Source of the DNA: Enchytraeus crypticus
Taxonomy: Eukaryota; Annelida; Clitellata; Enchytraeida; Enchytraeidae
Direction of reading: 5' to 3'
Length of the DNA stretch: 64,000 nt
NCBI GenBank assembly: GCA_905160935.1
Contig: CAJHZI010000186.1
Coordinates: 271,001 to 335,000, forward strand
This document shows positions 10,022 to 21,667 of the stretch, piece by piece (position 1 is the stretch's first letter; each line of letters begins with the position of its first letter). The notes beneath the pieces are model-generated. The model did not search any database. It was given only the letters and a program-made list of their open reading frames with translations, and was not told the origin of the DNA. The position numbers were made by a program, and so were the translations under genes.

Positions 10022-13000
10022 CTCTGTACTCAGCTCCACTGCTGTAGAGAGACTCATCTGAACTCTCGCTCCCGACTCTCAGGGAGCTGGAGTGAGCTGA
10101 GCCGTACAGAGCATCAGTTAGAACGCCTCGACCTCCCCGCTTAGACACGGTGCCTCTATGCACTGCCCGCCTGTCAGGCTGTGCATGAGAACTCTGCTTG
10201 ACAGGCGTGGCAACCTCTTCCAGTGGAGGCAGGTCACTTAACACTGACTTTGTAGTGCTAGCACTCTCACCTAACAACAAACAGCATCAATAATTCTGTT
10301 ATTCACAGACCCTGCTATCATTCTCATCTTCAAAACGTCAATCTGCTAACAATTTATCGCATATCTCCTTCTTCAGTGCACTGCCAAGTGGCAGATTCAA
10401 GGTACATATTCATATTCAAAGTCTGCTTTCTCGCTCCATAAGAGCACTCCCTAGATCAACAAGTTAATCCCTTCATACAGTCTATGCCTTATCCATACCT
10501 TATGTAGCCCATAGCTTTTGAGAAAAGTATGGCTTCCGAGGTAGTTTTCCGTTGCCATCCTCAGTTAGATGGATTAATTACCATTTAATCCTGGGGGAAA
10601 ATATTTCATGGTGAGGTGGGTCCCCTCTTGCCATCCTCAGCGCCTGCCTTAGTCGCCTCTTACGTACACACAGCAGATTGTTTGTGGTTGCCCTATTCTG
10701 CAGTGGTCCAACCACACCCGAGCACAACACAGGGGAATCACTGTATATATATTTCTTAAAAATAATATTAATCTTTTAACACTTCAGCAGCAGTGCTACC
10801 ACTCTCTTAGACACAACATCAACATTGATTCTCTTGATTGCCCTGCACAGTAAAAAAAGCTAAAGCTAATGTTAACGTCAGTTTCCTCACTCGAAAGCGA
10901 TGTCAGTGACGGGAAAGCCCAGGATTTGAACCCCGCACATACTGATGCACGGTCGAATATCTTATCGACATCGCCACTGGCTCCAGCCATGGGTAGAAGT
11001 CAGTCTCTTCAACAAGCATTACAGGCTTAGTGAGTGGTTAACTCTAGTGCTGCTGACTAGAGTTCAATCATTTCTATATATATCAGTCCAAAACACACAT
11101 TCTTAGCCAATGTAAAGTACAATAAGCCAATCTCATAAAAAGCTCTGTATTTAAAATATAGGACTATATATCTCCTGCACAAGAGACACAGTGATCAACG
11201 TAAAGTACTGAATAACCTTAACAACTGTGAGACAGCTTTTACTACTCCATTGGCATCTCTAATGTAATTGTAACTGATTTCAAACTAACACTACTTACTA
11301 TCTTCTCTTTCTGTTCAAAACATATTTATTGAAATCGTTATGGGTGAGTTGGATGACACGACATTGGCCTCCAGAGCAACACTGGCATCATTCTTAATGG
11401 AAGAAATGTACGTTAACCTAGTTAATTATCATTGTTACACTTTACCCTGAGTGTCAATGCTGATGATGTGATGGACAAATTTGTTAAATAAAATGCAATT
11501 AAAACAATGTAGCCAATAGATGCCCAGCCAATTAACACCATACAATGTAAAAACTATGCAGAAGTGTAGTTTAAAATTATTGCCATTATTATTTTCAATA
11601 TATACTAGATATAAATTTACATGTACATTGTACACGCTACTTGATGCAGATGATTCATTCGGTGAGCTCATACCAGCTATCTTTAAAACTGGTAGTAGAT
11701 AATTACATACAGACCTGGCTTAACATCATTTATCGTAGCAGCTTTAGGAGCTCCACTTCTGTCAGGTGATGATAAACTAAACGTCCCTAGAGTGATGCTG
11801 CTTGCCGCTGGTGATTTAGGTACTGCATAGTTCATCGGATTGTCTGCCGTTGATGTTTTAGGTACTGCATAGTTCATCGGATTGTCTGCAGCTGATGTTT
11901 TAGGTGTCAGTAGACTGCTCTGATCATGCGAAGGACCTGGCACGTCAAACTTGTTGGAGAACTTTAGAGGAGAGATTTCGATGTCCAGAGTGTTACCATC
12001 AAAGCTGATACCATTCATCTGCTCCTGCATCCATTCAGCCACTCCCTTCTTCATCACCAACATGGCTACCAGCTCTACTTCAGTTTCCTTCCTACATTTA
12101 TAAGTCAGTAATGGCCGTATTTAATAGTTAGATAGTCAAATGTTTAAACATCAACAGTTGCGTAAACTGCTGTTCAGTCACCATTTAATATTCTGTAGGC
12201 TTGAATCGATGTGTAAAGTAATGCATAGCTGCAAGCCTGTTTTCTGGCATTTAAACAGTTGATTAGTTACACCACGGATTAAGAAATAATTTTCGGGCTT
12301 TGTTTAAGAAGTAAGTTGATTAACCCATCAGCCTGAAGGACAGCGCTGTGATTGGCTGAGCGACATAATTTTGGCGGTTGACCTTGTAGCTAATAACCAC
12401 GCAACATTTTTTAGTGAATACCAAAAATTTTGAACAATAGTTTACAAAACAACAGATGCGTAAATGATCAATTGATTAAAGAAAATTTAGTAAATGTGGG
12501 TATAAGTCAATCGCTCAATCAATTAGAAGCACTAATATTAACGTCGACTTTCGGCTTTTCATTTTTCAACATGACAAAACTCATCCTGGAGATTAGATTC
12601 TGATAATCCTAGACACTTCAATTTAACATTCCAAAGCAATGACATCACACTGACAGCTCTTCTCAACATCTACACGCACTATAGACTTGGATAAAGCATT
12701 CAGACGTGACACAAATAATTTTAATATTTAAAAACCAATTTTAATTATCTGGTCTATGATTGCATTCTTTCTTTCATTGAGTCCGAGTCACAGAAAAATA
12801 GAATAACCATAAACTCCATGTGCCGTAGGAGGCTACTAAGAAAGCAATAAATTAGGCAACAAGATCCCATCTCATTTCCTAAGATGTAGTCTACAATAGC
12901 ATGTGGGTCTCCTTAGTGAAAGGATTAAATTGTTACTCGCTAGACAGCAATTATAGAGATTGAAAGCAGCCTAATAGAAACATGTACCTTGGACCAGCCA

Positions 13001-16000
13001 CTTGAAAAAACACTATATGCTGTGGAGACGTCCTTGACATCTTCCTTGCATAAGGAAACGGACGTTAAACCTGTATCATTATTATTATTTCAATATCATT
13101 TCATTACCATTGTTATTACTATGATGATTATGATTAATCATGATCATTATGATTATTATTATTGTTACAATTATTGCTATTATAGAGAGATGAAGTTAAA
13201 CTAAAAAAATACACAGGGGACAGTAAAACCTTTAAATGACTTAATATTAAAATGACTGCACATCAACAACACAAAACCTATTACAAACCCATTCTTTGAA
13301 AACGTTCTGATCCAGTCCAAGCGAAATGTGAAGCCATCAAAGAATGTGCGCAACATGTTCTGTAAAACAAAAAATCTGAATTAAGTAGCGTTAGAGTGGT
13401 ATTTTGTTAGTTTCTCTGAGTTATGCAACAGTATAATCATATGCAATGGGAAACCATCTCAGAAGTCATATTATTACCAGACTATAGACAACATTAATGT
13501 GTGAATGAGTCATGCATCGATGGAGTGCTCTTTATGGAGCATAAAAAGCATTAGAGAGTAGAAGTAACCTGCCAATTGGCAGAACAATAGAGAGATATTC
13601 ATCATCCTCATCGTCTTCCCTTAAATCCCAGTTTAACCAGGGTCGGGATACGAATAGACTATGAAGTTTATCCATTGAGAGAGAGTGATATTAAATTATA
13701 AAAATATGTATCCTTAGAAACCACTTTTAGATTGAAGGGCAATATATTCATATGATTTAGCCTGCGCAAATAAATTTTCTTTAATAGCAGTTATTTATTT
13801 TAATGGATGCAATTGAGAACATACAGGAAAAATTCCCTAGTTATACAAATGTTGTACAAATTGCAATCAATAGTACAAACATCACAATTAGTTTACTAAA
13901 CGTATAACATTCAGAGGACTTTCTAAAATTCATAAAAATTGAATTCACAAACCACACATACTGAACTGATGTTGTATATCGCAAAACAATGACAGTATGC
14001 TTGTTCATGGATTCAATTGAAAATAATTGTTTATTGTTTATTTAATCTAGAGCTAAAGCTAAGGTTAACGTCAGTTTACTCACTCAAAAGCGATGTCAGT
14101 GACGGGAGAGCACAGGATTTTAACCCCGTACACACTGATCCACGGTCGAGCATCTTCCTGACTTCGCCACTGGCTCCAGCCAGTCTTAATCTTACTTATT
14201 AATCTTACCTAATCCTACTTAATCTTATTAATCTTACTTAATCTAAAGTCCAACAAATTTTTATGCACATTGCAGAGGGTGGAAGATATCATTCTGGATA
14301 AGAATTTCAAGACTGTTAATAGAAAGTATAAATGTAGCAACCTCCTACCTCAGAGCAATCCTTAGGTAGATTGTGCACATACACAAAGACGTCTAAAATA
14401 AAAACAAACACAGTATACACAAGTTGTTACACATTTTCTATAAAGATCAATGAACTATATAATTATGTAGTTTGACAGTTAGCCTTTAAATATACACAGT
14501 TCGAAATAAAATAATTCTATGAGCCTAACACTATTGCAATTTATTTTAAGACATTTCTATTCGTGTAAGAATTACTTAAATATATTTCTAGTTCAGCAAG
14601 AAAATCGCATAATTTGAAGGAGAATGTTAGTACCAACCTATCAAGCTTTGCCAAAAGAAATTGATATGTGTGGTAAGAACTGGAACTATCGTTTGCACTT
14701 ATGAAGGAACTGTGCTCTGATGTATTGAATTGAAATATTTTATAATAGCGTTTTAGTTTAAAGTATAATATATAAAAGAATCTAATTAGTAAACTTTATC
14801 TATGTATGTTCTTAATGGAACACACATAGACTGGGTGTAGTTAATTTGTTTTGTTGTTGATTGCTGGAGAGAGCTGTGTGAGAGAGAGGTAGAGAATTGT
14901 TGATTAGAATTCGACATGTATTTCCAGAAAGGAAGTGGTGAGAGGTGAAAAGAAGTAGCTCAGACTGTTCAGAGTAGTTGTGGATAGTCTTGCAGAAGAT
15001 ATCCAAGTTGAAATAGGTCAGTAGTTGATCAAAAGAAAGAATTATCCAGGCTGATATTACAGTATTTAAAGAGTGCTAACACTGAGATAGTTTTCCTAAA
15101 GTGGAATTTATGCTTTAAGCACACTGACACAACTTTATATAAATATCATTATTATATAAATTTATCTGTAACCTTATATATTATTATTATTAAATTAGCC
15201 TTAAGTTGCTTTTAAGTTTTGTACGAAAAGACTATTATTCATTAACAGCCATTATTCATCGATTGTTGCAGATGAACAGCAACAATCATATTGTAAAGTT
15301 GCTGCAATGACATCATCCTCATTATTCTCATGACAGAAATTAAAAGCTTGCAACATGCTATAGCCTTTTCTCATAGTAGCTATTGACGTGCTTGTTATAC
15401 ACCAAGAAGCCACTTCAATGCTTAATACTGCTAATATTGCCAATTCACGACCCACCTAATTGTGAGTTCGAAAATTAGGCGAGAATCAAACAACACGTGC
15501 AGGAGGATTCTGAAAGCATCACATAGGTCTTCCAATAAAGACTAAAACAAGCAAAAATACTATTAAATTTCTCAGTATATAAATATTTTTACCTGTTGAA
15601 TTATCTCCGTTCTGCCTCTGACTCCTTCCTCTTCCTGGCTGAATTCTTAATCCCCGACCTCTCTGATCCCCCCTGCCCCCACGCTGGAACCACGACCCAT
15701 CTCCCATAAAACAGTCGTTGTGCTTCCCTTCGACAAACTGAGTTTTGGCAGCGGTTACATTGAGATACATACCCTCAGCTGCCAATGCCCGCACCACTGG
15801 TTCACCGCGATTGTTCTTTGTTATCCTTCAGATGTGGAAATACAAACAAAATAATTAGTCAGCATCATTTTACAGTGTCAAAAGCTATCTCTCTCTCTCT
15901 CCCTTTAGTATTCATCATAGTTGCAGGTCAAGAGTATATATTCACACTAACAGTCTGCTTTCATGCTCAGTCAAGAATAACACATAGATCAAGAAGATGG

Positions 16001-17679
16001 TCCTACAATAATGACTACTCCCTGTCCAAACCCAAATGCAGCATTTAGATTGGAAACTAATATCTTCCGAGGTAATTTCTCAATGTTTTCTTCAAATCTT
16101 CCTAGATGCTTAGAATGGCATACATGCAGAACTTATGGTTGGTCTATTTTTCAGTAGCCTGGTCAGTCCACATGCATAGCACTAAAAGTGTATCAAAAAC
16201 TACAAAGAAAAACAAAATGTAAAAGGACATAAAAAAATTAGAAAATTATCCTACATACTTTTAAAGACAAATCTTAACAGCATTCGCAATAAAGCAAACA
16301 GGCATTATTTTATTTTATTTATTTTTTTTGTTTGTATAGTTTCACACACGACATACCGCACATGCTACATAGTTTCCTTTCTTTGTTTCTGTTTTTGTAG
16401 TTTTCGTTATTTCCTTCATTCCTCTCCATGGTTATTAGTAATCATTGCCTTTTGCTGGCGCATCAATAGCAGCCGGCGCAGATTTAAGAATAACCTTTCA
16501 ACTCCCTTGGGATTTTTCTTTCGAAGCTTATGGTGAAATGATCAACTATTTTGATATCTATCACTACATAGTACAGTACATGTTTAAACCATTAAACAAT
16601 TTAGACCATTTTCCATATAACCAGTCCAGTGAATGTCCGAGATTTTACTCTCAGATCAGCACCACTGGGATTTGAACCCATGAGGATTCAATTCACATCA
16701 GGATCTGTCATTGTCTTCGGTATATATCTCCCACTTTTACATAACATATTCCTTAGGGCAAAAATCATTTGTGTTTGTCAATTACTAATATTAATATTAG
16801 TAATTTATTAAGCTTAATATGAATAAAAGTTTACAAATTTCCAAATCACTTCACGACAAATTAAAATAGACACACATAAATAACTAACAAATAATTTAAT
16901 GACAAGTATTCGTTTCCTCATTCAACATGAATGCAGACTTTCGAATAAAGACAAGAGTGTCTTTATAGCACACAACTCTTGATATCAGAGATATGCTTTA
17001 TATTGGGAACAGATATCTTCTACACCTGCAGAGAAAAAAGAAACAATGCACAAATCACAATCATGAGAAAATTAATTCCTAATAGAGTGAGCCTAAAATG
17101 AAGAAAAGGAAGAAAATACGCCTTGATGAATAAACAAGCAGCTCTAAAAAGTATGGGCAGTTCCAGTTAGTTACATATCAACTAGTTGCCAGACTGTGCA
17201 TCAGTAACAGTAATGATAGCATGCATTATAGTGAAATGATCACCCACGTTGATATCTATCACATGTTTAAACTGTTAGGCAATTTAGTCCATTTCTGTGT
17301 AACCAGTCCAGTGAATGTCCGTGATTTTACTCTCAAAATCAGCGTGGCTGGGAATCGAACCCACGAGAGTTCAATTCACCTCAGGATCGGCTATTTAAAA
17401 TTTTAAGACGTCACTTGATGCTTATAGCCACTAAGCTACTGAGACATTCTACTAATAATCGTAACTAATTGCAAAATGTTTAACCTACCTGACGACATCT
17501 GGTAAGCCCTCCAGCAGTTCAACGATGCTAGAGAAACCATACTCCGTAGGTGTAAGTTTACTGTATGCCAGTCGTTCATAATCGCGCTGCACATCCTTCA
17601 ATGGCACACCACCTTCTTTCGACAGTAGAATACTTCGAAGCAAACTCTTCACAGAGTCTGGTACGCGATCAGAACTCAT
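10022..17679 (-). CDS. LOTUS (OST-HTH)-RGG-RRM RNA-binding protein, 3' end open
   Basis: Six exons with matching phases: 17679-17489 (ATG 17679), 15825-15593, 14392-14349, 13359-13289, 12091-11715, 10270-10022; 1165 coding bases, about 388 residues. Seen: an N-terminal LOTUS domain (residues 1 to about 85; SVKSLLRSILLSKEGGVPLK, SIVELLEGLPDVVR, EPVVRALAAEG); an Arg/Gly-rich segment around 115-138 (RGGRGDQRGRGLRIQPGRGR); an RRM-like fold assembled over three exons (DVFVYVHNLPKDCSE, NMLRTFFDGF, then GVAEWMQEQMNGISFDGNTL, about 142-218); a 14-residue repeat PKTSAADNPMNYAV present twice plus a partial third; and a Ser/Arg-rich tail. LOTUS proteins (TDRD5, TDRD7, MARF1, Oskar) act in germ-line RNA control; TDRD5 is the closest by the first exon. 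No Tudor or NYN domain is visible. The last donor AGAG/GTGAGC is strong, so more exons probably follow, unless the frame runs on into the 5S SINE tail. Exons 3 and 4 are short and inferred from phase and RRM logic. Confidence 0.75.
10380..10735 (-). repeat. Dispersed repeat family D, near-full copy
   Basis: About 355 bases matching, in reverse, the plus-strand copy at 62695-63080 almost end to end: the GTGTTGTGCTCGGGTGTGGT head, ACGTAAGAGGCGACTAA, a block TTAAATGGTAATTAATCC, and the tail GAATATGTACCTT-type ending with CTTGGCAGTGCACT. The conserved 20-base tail is shared with the LINE A 3' end, which suggests a SINE using the LINE A machinery. Confidence 0.8.
10850..10992 (-). mobile_element. 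tRNA-derived SINE, family A
   Basis: Reverse-strand copy of a unit with an RNA polymerase III promoter: box A TGGCGATGTCGATAAGAT and box B GGGTTCAAATCC, then a tail GTCACTGACATCGCTTTCGA ... GACGTTAACATTAGCTTT. The copy starts with GGCTGGAGCCAGTGGC. Confidence 0.9.
10993..11714. other. Intron of the LOTUS-RRM gene, little recognised
   Basis: Intron 5 sequence between exons 5 and 6. A plus-strand stretch 11339-11410 reads open (MGELDDTTLASRATLASFLM) but has no support. No repeat identified. Confidence 0.4.
11819..11902. repeat. 42-bp in-frame tandem duplication inside exon 5
   Basis: Two adjacent 42-base units in the coding sequence of the LOTUS-RRM gene, differing at a few bases, each coding for a 14-residue PKTS(A/T)ADNPMNYAV unit. 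The length is a multiple of three and keeps the frame. Confidence 0.9.
12092..12749. other. Intron sequence, nothing recognised
   Basis: Part of intron 4 of the LOTUS-RRM gene. No ORF or repeat was identified. Confidence 0.4.
12750..13100 (+). repeat. Family D copy fused to family C tail
   Basis: Degenerate family D body ending in GTACCTTGGACCAGCCACTTG, followed by the family C tail: GACGTCCTTGACATCTTCCT ... GGAAACGGACGTTAAACC and an ATT-rich end. The join may be a composite SINE. Confidence 0.65.
13500..13700 (+). repeat. Family D 3' end followed by repeat family F
   Basis: Family D tail (GGAGTGCTCTTTATGGAGC ... CTGCCAATTGGCAGAACA), then family F: TTAAATCCCAGTTTAACCAG, GGTCGGGATACGAATAGA. 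Family F also occurs at 21.4, 22.4, 27.5 and 62.26 kb. Confidence 0.65.
14045..14185 (-). mobile_element. tRNA-derived SINE, family A
   Basis: Reverse copy with GGCTGGAGCCAGTGGC head, box B degraded to GGGTTAAAATCC, and the GTTAACCTTAGCTTT tail. Confidence 0.9.
14393..15592. other. Intron 2 of the LOTUS-RRM gene
   Basis: AT-rich, with no ORF or repeat family that I recognise. It spans the gap between exon 2 (RGG segment) and the short exon 3. Confidence 0.4.
15925..16100 (-). repeat. Dispersed repeat family D, degenerate
   Basis: Reverse-strand similarity to family D: TATATATTCACACTAACAGT CTGCTTTC-like, AAGAATAACACATAGATCAAG and the CTTCCGAGGTAATTT block. Confidence 0.5.
16305..16535 (-). 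mobile_element. 5S-rRNA-derived SINE, 3' part
   Basis: Reverse copy of the tail of the 9.6 kb SINE: CATGCTACATAGTTTCCTTT, CCATTCCTCT/CATGG block, GCCGGCGCAGATTTAAGA and CCCTTGGGATTTTTCTTTC. The 5S head is missing, so this copy is 5'-truncated. Confidence 0.75.
16540..16720 (-). mobile_element. tRNA-derived SINE, family B (partial)
   Basis: Reverse copy containing the box B region (CACTGGGATTTGAACCCATG in plus orientation), the ATTCACTGGACTGG-type block and the GAAATGATCAACTATTTTGA tail. It sits directly beside the 5S SINE copy. Confidence 0.75.
17218..17450 (-). mobile_element. tRNA-derived SINE, family B (full)
   Basis: Best copy of family B, reverse strand, just 3' of exon 1 of the LOTUS-RRM gene (in intron 1). 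Minus-strand reading has a near-perfect box A (TAGCTTAGTGG), box B GGGTTCGATTCC, then GAGAGTAAAATC-like, CATTCACTGGACTGGTTACA and a tail GATCATTTCACTATAATGCAT. Confidence 0.85.
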
Positions 17680-18002
17680 CTGACACTTAAATTTTAGAAT
17701 TGACACTCAAATTTCACGTTTAACTATCTATAAATATAACTTTGAATTTCTGTAAGATTGCAAAAAATGTCCCTATTTGCACAAATACTACTAAGAATAT
17801 TAGAATAATAATAAGTATAATAAAACAATAACTTAAGAAGTTAATTGCTGCCTCTCACAATCACAATGTATTATCGCTCAAACAATGCTGGACTTAAAAA
17901 GAGCCGAAATTTAAATATGACTTTTAAAAAGAATGAAATATTTCAGACCTATCTTTTAACTGTACATATTTAGTAATGTAAGTTAAATTTCATTTGTGTC
18001 GA

Positions 18003-18324
18003 AAAGTTGCTAAATTATTTTAGATAACTCTTTCTCAGTTTGAAATATGAACGCAAACATGCGATTTTCACGGGATCTCTAGCTGTATTAAAGATTGGAA
18101 TATTTACCATTCTCATTAAAAAAAATTCCACTTCAGCTACGCTACCAAGCAAACAACAAAATATACAATTGAAACCAACAACAAAAGAGCTACTGGAGTT
18201 TATTCAACATCGAGCAGCATTAAATCAAAGCAAAGTCAATGAGCAGAAAACAAATGAGTCCGAAAACGGTACAAATCCAGAAAACCAGTCCCAAATGAAC
18301 TTTAAAAACTGCAAATTATACTAA
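18003..18324 (+). CDS. Possible terminal exon of an unidentified gene
   Basis: A frame of about 94 codons opens after a strong acceptor (CTCTTTCTCAG at 18027-18037) and ends at 18324. It has no ATG near its start, so if real it is a downstream exon. Seen: one hydrophobic stretch (TGSLAVLKIGIFTILI), then a Lys/Gln/Asn-rich tail. A 5'-truncated LINE B tail is inserted right after the stop. It lies about 330 bases upstream of the LOTUS-RRM start, on the opposite strand. No family recognised. Confidence 0.3.
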
Positions 18325-18334
18325 AACCATGAAT

Positions 18335-18470
18335 ATTTCCTGATATTAGGAATTTGCACCGTTTTTGAACCATTTTTGCTCGCCGGTTTGATTTTATCTC
18401 AATAGTGCTCGATGTTGTCACTGATCACCGAAGCACTCTAATTGTTGTTATTATTATTTGAGGTGATAAC
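18335..18470 (+). mobile_element. LINE family B 3' UTR, 5'-truncated copy
   Basis: Matches the 3' UTR of the 35.8-38.9 kb LINE: TTTGCACCGTTTTTG, TTTGCTCGCCGGTTTGATTT, GTGCTCGATGTTGTCACTGA, CACTCTAATTGTTGTTATT. Confidence 0.85.
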
Positions 18471-18829
18471 CTACTACAATCATTTTAAAAGGATTCGTAT
18501 GCTTGTAATTTTTCTTTTACTAATAACATTACATATCAATGCTGATACCTATTTACTACATGCCGTTTACTAATAACCATGGAGAGGGAGGAGAAAATGG
18601 GCCTTAAACAAGAATCTGTGCTTCTTGACCCAGTGTGCCGTTATGTTATGTTTGTAAGTTTTTATAATCACATGTACATAGTTGCAGAAATTCTCAAGCT
18701 CGAAATTTAAAAATTTAAGATTGCGTAATGAATTGAATTCCGAGCAGTAATTTTCAAGTTCTTAAATTCATCAATTTTTATACTTATTAACCTACAGTAC
18801 ATACAGACTGCATCGCCGTCTAGACTGTG

Positions 18830-18930
18830 AATATTAGTATCATAATATAATATATTAGAGTGCTACTGTCATCAATGACAACATCGAGCACTACAGAGAG
18901 AAATCCAAGCTGATCAGCAAAGTGAAGGGT
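18830..18930 (-). mobile_element. LINE family B 3' UTR fragment
   Basis: Reverse copy: AGAGTGCTACTGTCATCAAT, GACAACATCGAGCACT, then CAAGCTGATCAGCAAAGTG. Confidence 0.75.
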
Positions 18931-19074
18931 AAAATGAATAACGGTACTTGAAACAATGCTGCTATGAGCGTAGGTTTAATATTTTTAATATTACATGTAT
19001 GTTTTCAATTATGTATAGAAACTATAATTAACTATTTTCACTAGGCCTACTTAACTTTGTCCTACTAACTTTGA

Positions 19075-19325
19075 CTTTGTCGAATGTCTAAATAGCGTAG
19101 GGGTAACGTCATGAGGTTTTAAATGACAATTCCTGAAGTGAATTGAACCCTCGTGGGTTCGAATCCCGGCCGCGCTGATCTGAGAGTAAAATCTCGGACA
19201 TTCACTGGACTGGCTATACGGAAAATGGACTAAATTGCTTAACGGTTTAAACATGTGGTGTTAAAAAGTGATAGATATCAACACAGTTGATCATTTCACT
19301 ATAATGCGTGTTTAGTTTTACTTTT
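19075..19325 (+). mobile_element. tRNA-derived SINE, family B (full)
   Basis: Plus-strand copy. Seen: GTGGGTTCGAATCCCGGCCG (box B), GAGAGTAAAATCTCGGACAT, TTCACTGGACTGGCTATACG, GTGATAGATATCAACACAGT and CATTTCACTATAATGCGTG. The 5' box A part is AATGTCTAAATAGCGTAGGGG. Confidence 0.85.
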
Positions 19326-19374
19326 TTCCTACAATTTAGTTTAACTAACATGCAATTTCCATTTAATTTCATTT

Positions 19375-19435
19375 GACGACCCTGACATCATCCTTTAATG
19401 AGGAAACAGACGTTAAACTTTTATTATTATTTCCG
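19375..19435 (+). repeat. Repeat family C tail
   Basis: GACGACCCTGACATCATCCT, GAGGAAACAGACGTTAAAC and an ATTATTATT end. Short 3' piece of a SINE-like family with (ATT)n tails. Confidence 0.75.
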
Positions 19436-19648
19436 AAATTAATTATATGTAATTAATTCCTGTTAACGACGTTTTGGAAATAAAATATCGTGGCTTTGCC
19501 TAAATCAGTTCAGTAGCGTCAATCAATACTAGTACGACCACAAATAAATTAACCAGGGCCGCATTGAAGGCTCTGGGCCCACAATACAGCTCGAGGTTTC
19601 CCCACAATAGTATAAATTGCACAAATAGCATTAAAATATTTAAGACAG

Positions 19649-19649
<1 letters not shown>

Positions 19650-19692
<43 letters not shown>

Positions 19693-19745
19693 GGTTTAAC
19701 GTCCGTTTCCTCATTAAAGGATGATGTCAGGGACGTGATAAATAT
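19650..19745 (-). repeat. Repeat family C tail with (AAT)n
   Basis: Reverse copy: an (AAT)13 tract, then GGTTTAACGTCCGTTTCCTC and GATGATGTCAGGGACGTG. Confidence 0.8.
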
Positions 19746-20013
19746 ATAATTATATAATAAAAGAATATTAAAGCAAAAATTACTAACTACTAGAGTATTC
19801 ATTTTTTACATTTGTCAATCCCTCAAATCGAAAATCTTCTATCTGAAAATACCACGTTCGTGTTGAAAAACACGTTCTTCTAGACACCGTTACCCGACTT
19901 CATATTTGGACCAAGCAAAAGTCATATATTTAGTATTTTAAGGTCTCATAAACACGATAGCTTAATATTTTAAAAAAACAAAGATGCTGACAATTGTCTT
20001 AATTAAGAGATTT

Positions 20014-21587
20014 TTATTGAATTCTCTCCTCCTCTTCGTTGACATCTTTCAGGCTGAGGACTTCCAGATGACCTTTACCCTTCGTATCTGTTTGAATCAG
20101 TTCATCTATCTCTCGGAAACAGCCTGGATCTACTAAAAATACCTGCATCAAAGAAAAGCAGGGATCTATTAAAATACCTGCAGCAAACAAAAGTAAGCAT
20201 CCATTAAATACCTGCAGCAAACAAAAGTAAGGATCTATTAAAATACCCGCAGCAAGCAAAAGCATAGATCTACTAAAAATACCTGCATCAAACAAAAGTA
20301 AGCATCCATTAAATACCTGCAGCAACAAAAGTAAGCATCCATTAAATACCTGCAGCAAGCAAAAGCAAGCATCCATTAAATACCTGCAGCAAACAAAAGT
20401 AAGCATCCATTAAATATCTGCAGCAAACAAAAGTAAGGATCTATTAAAATATCTGCAGCAAAGAATCGCAAGGATCTATAAAAATACATACAACAAACAA
20501 AAGCACGGATCTAATAAAATACCTGCAGTCAAAGAATTCTGATTACAGTGGCGGATCCAGGGGGGGCCCGGGCCCCCCCTGGATCCGCCAATAAAATTTG
20601 TCCGCCAATAAAATTTGTGTAACTATATTTTCATTGTTCCTATGTCAATTTCGATGTGTAAACATGTTAGTAATGGCAGTGGTTAGGGGGAGCCGGGGGT
20701 GGGTAAGACCGGGAATACAGTTCCAAAAGCTCGATTTTTTCTAGGATAAACTAGGAGCCCTGTATAATGGAAGAGGCCTGAAAAATGTTGACCTTTTCGC
20801 TAGCTCTCAATTCTCACTTGAATCAATGCAAAACCAAATTGGAGGAAAAAAGAGTGTAAGTAAAAAATGTGAACTCTGTCCCGTAGCAAAGGTGCAAGCA
20901 GCCTTGGCTGGGAGGGGCTTAAGCCCTCCCCCCATCGCCAAAATTAGGTCACTTTTGCAATTCGTAGAGATCTGCAGACTTTCTTCAGAGGTGAAAAATT
21001 AATCTACTTTTTCCAAAACAAATGTAGGACTTTAGGTTTCCCCTGACTTAAGTGGGGGGGGGGGTAAGGTACGGGGATACACTCACTCTATAAGCCAAAC
21101 GTAGTAGTGAACAAATTTTGAGCCCCCCCCCACAAAAATTTGTCTGGTTGTGTCACATGTCTCGAAGAAGGCGTAAGCAAAAACATTTACACTCTCAAAA
21201 AAAATTTCGGGCCCCCCCTTACAAAATTCCTGGATCCGCCCCTGTCTGATTAATAGTTTTACTTTATTAGTATTACAATTACTGATTGTTATGATAACGA
21301 TTTGTTATAATCCTATACAATGCCTGCAGCTATAAGCTAGGTTAGGTTAGATTAGCTATAAGTTATATGGGATTGACTGATGATACGATGTGGGACAGAG
21401 AGGAGTGTAGAAGATCTATTCGTATCCCAACCCTAGTTAAACTAAGATTAAATGGAAGATGATGATGACGATATAGTCCCTGCAGCAAATTGAAGCATGG
21501 ATCTCCTAAGGTATCTATATCAAATAAATTTAACAAATATACTAAAACACAATACCTACTACAACCCAATGCATGGATCCATTGAAA

Positions 21588-21667
<80 letters not shown>

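Noticed and set aside
10852..10990. tRNA gene
   Set aside because: Box A and B are present but no acceptor stem or anticodon arm folds, and many copies exist; it is a SINE.
11339..11450. Plus-strand open frame MGELDDTTLASRATLASFLM...
   Set aside because: Looks coding-like but is short, has no donor/acceptor support and no family; it may be a chance frame in an intron.
20014..20406. 130-codon ORF with repeated Cys/Leu-rich units upstream of the SBDS C-terminus
   Set aside because: Only 20014-20142 is exon 6. The rest is the splice-acceptor minisatellite, although rare in-frame inclusion is possible and is listed as a finding.
20143..20540. CRISPR-like array
   Set aside because: Eukaryotic minisatellite: units are contiguous, without unique spacers, and derived from the adjacent splice junction.
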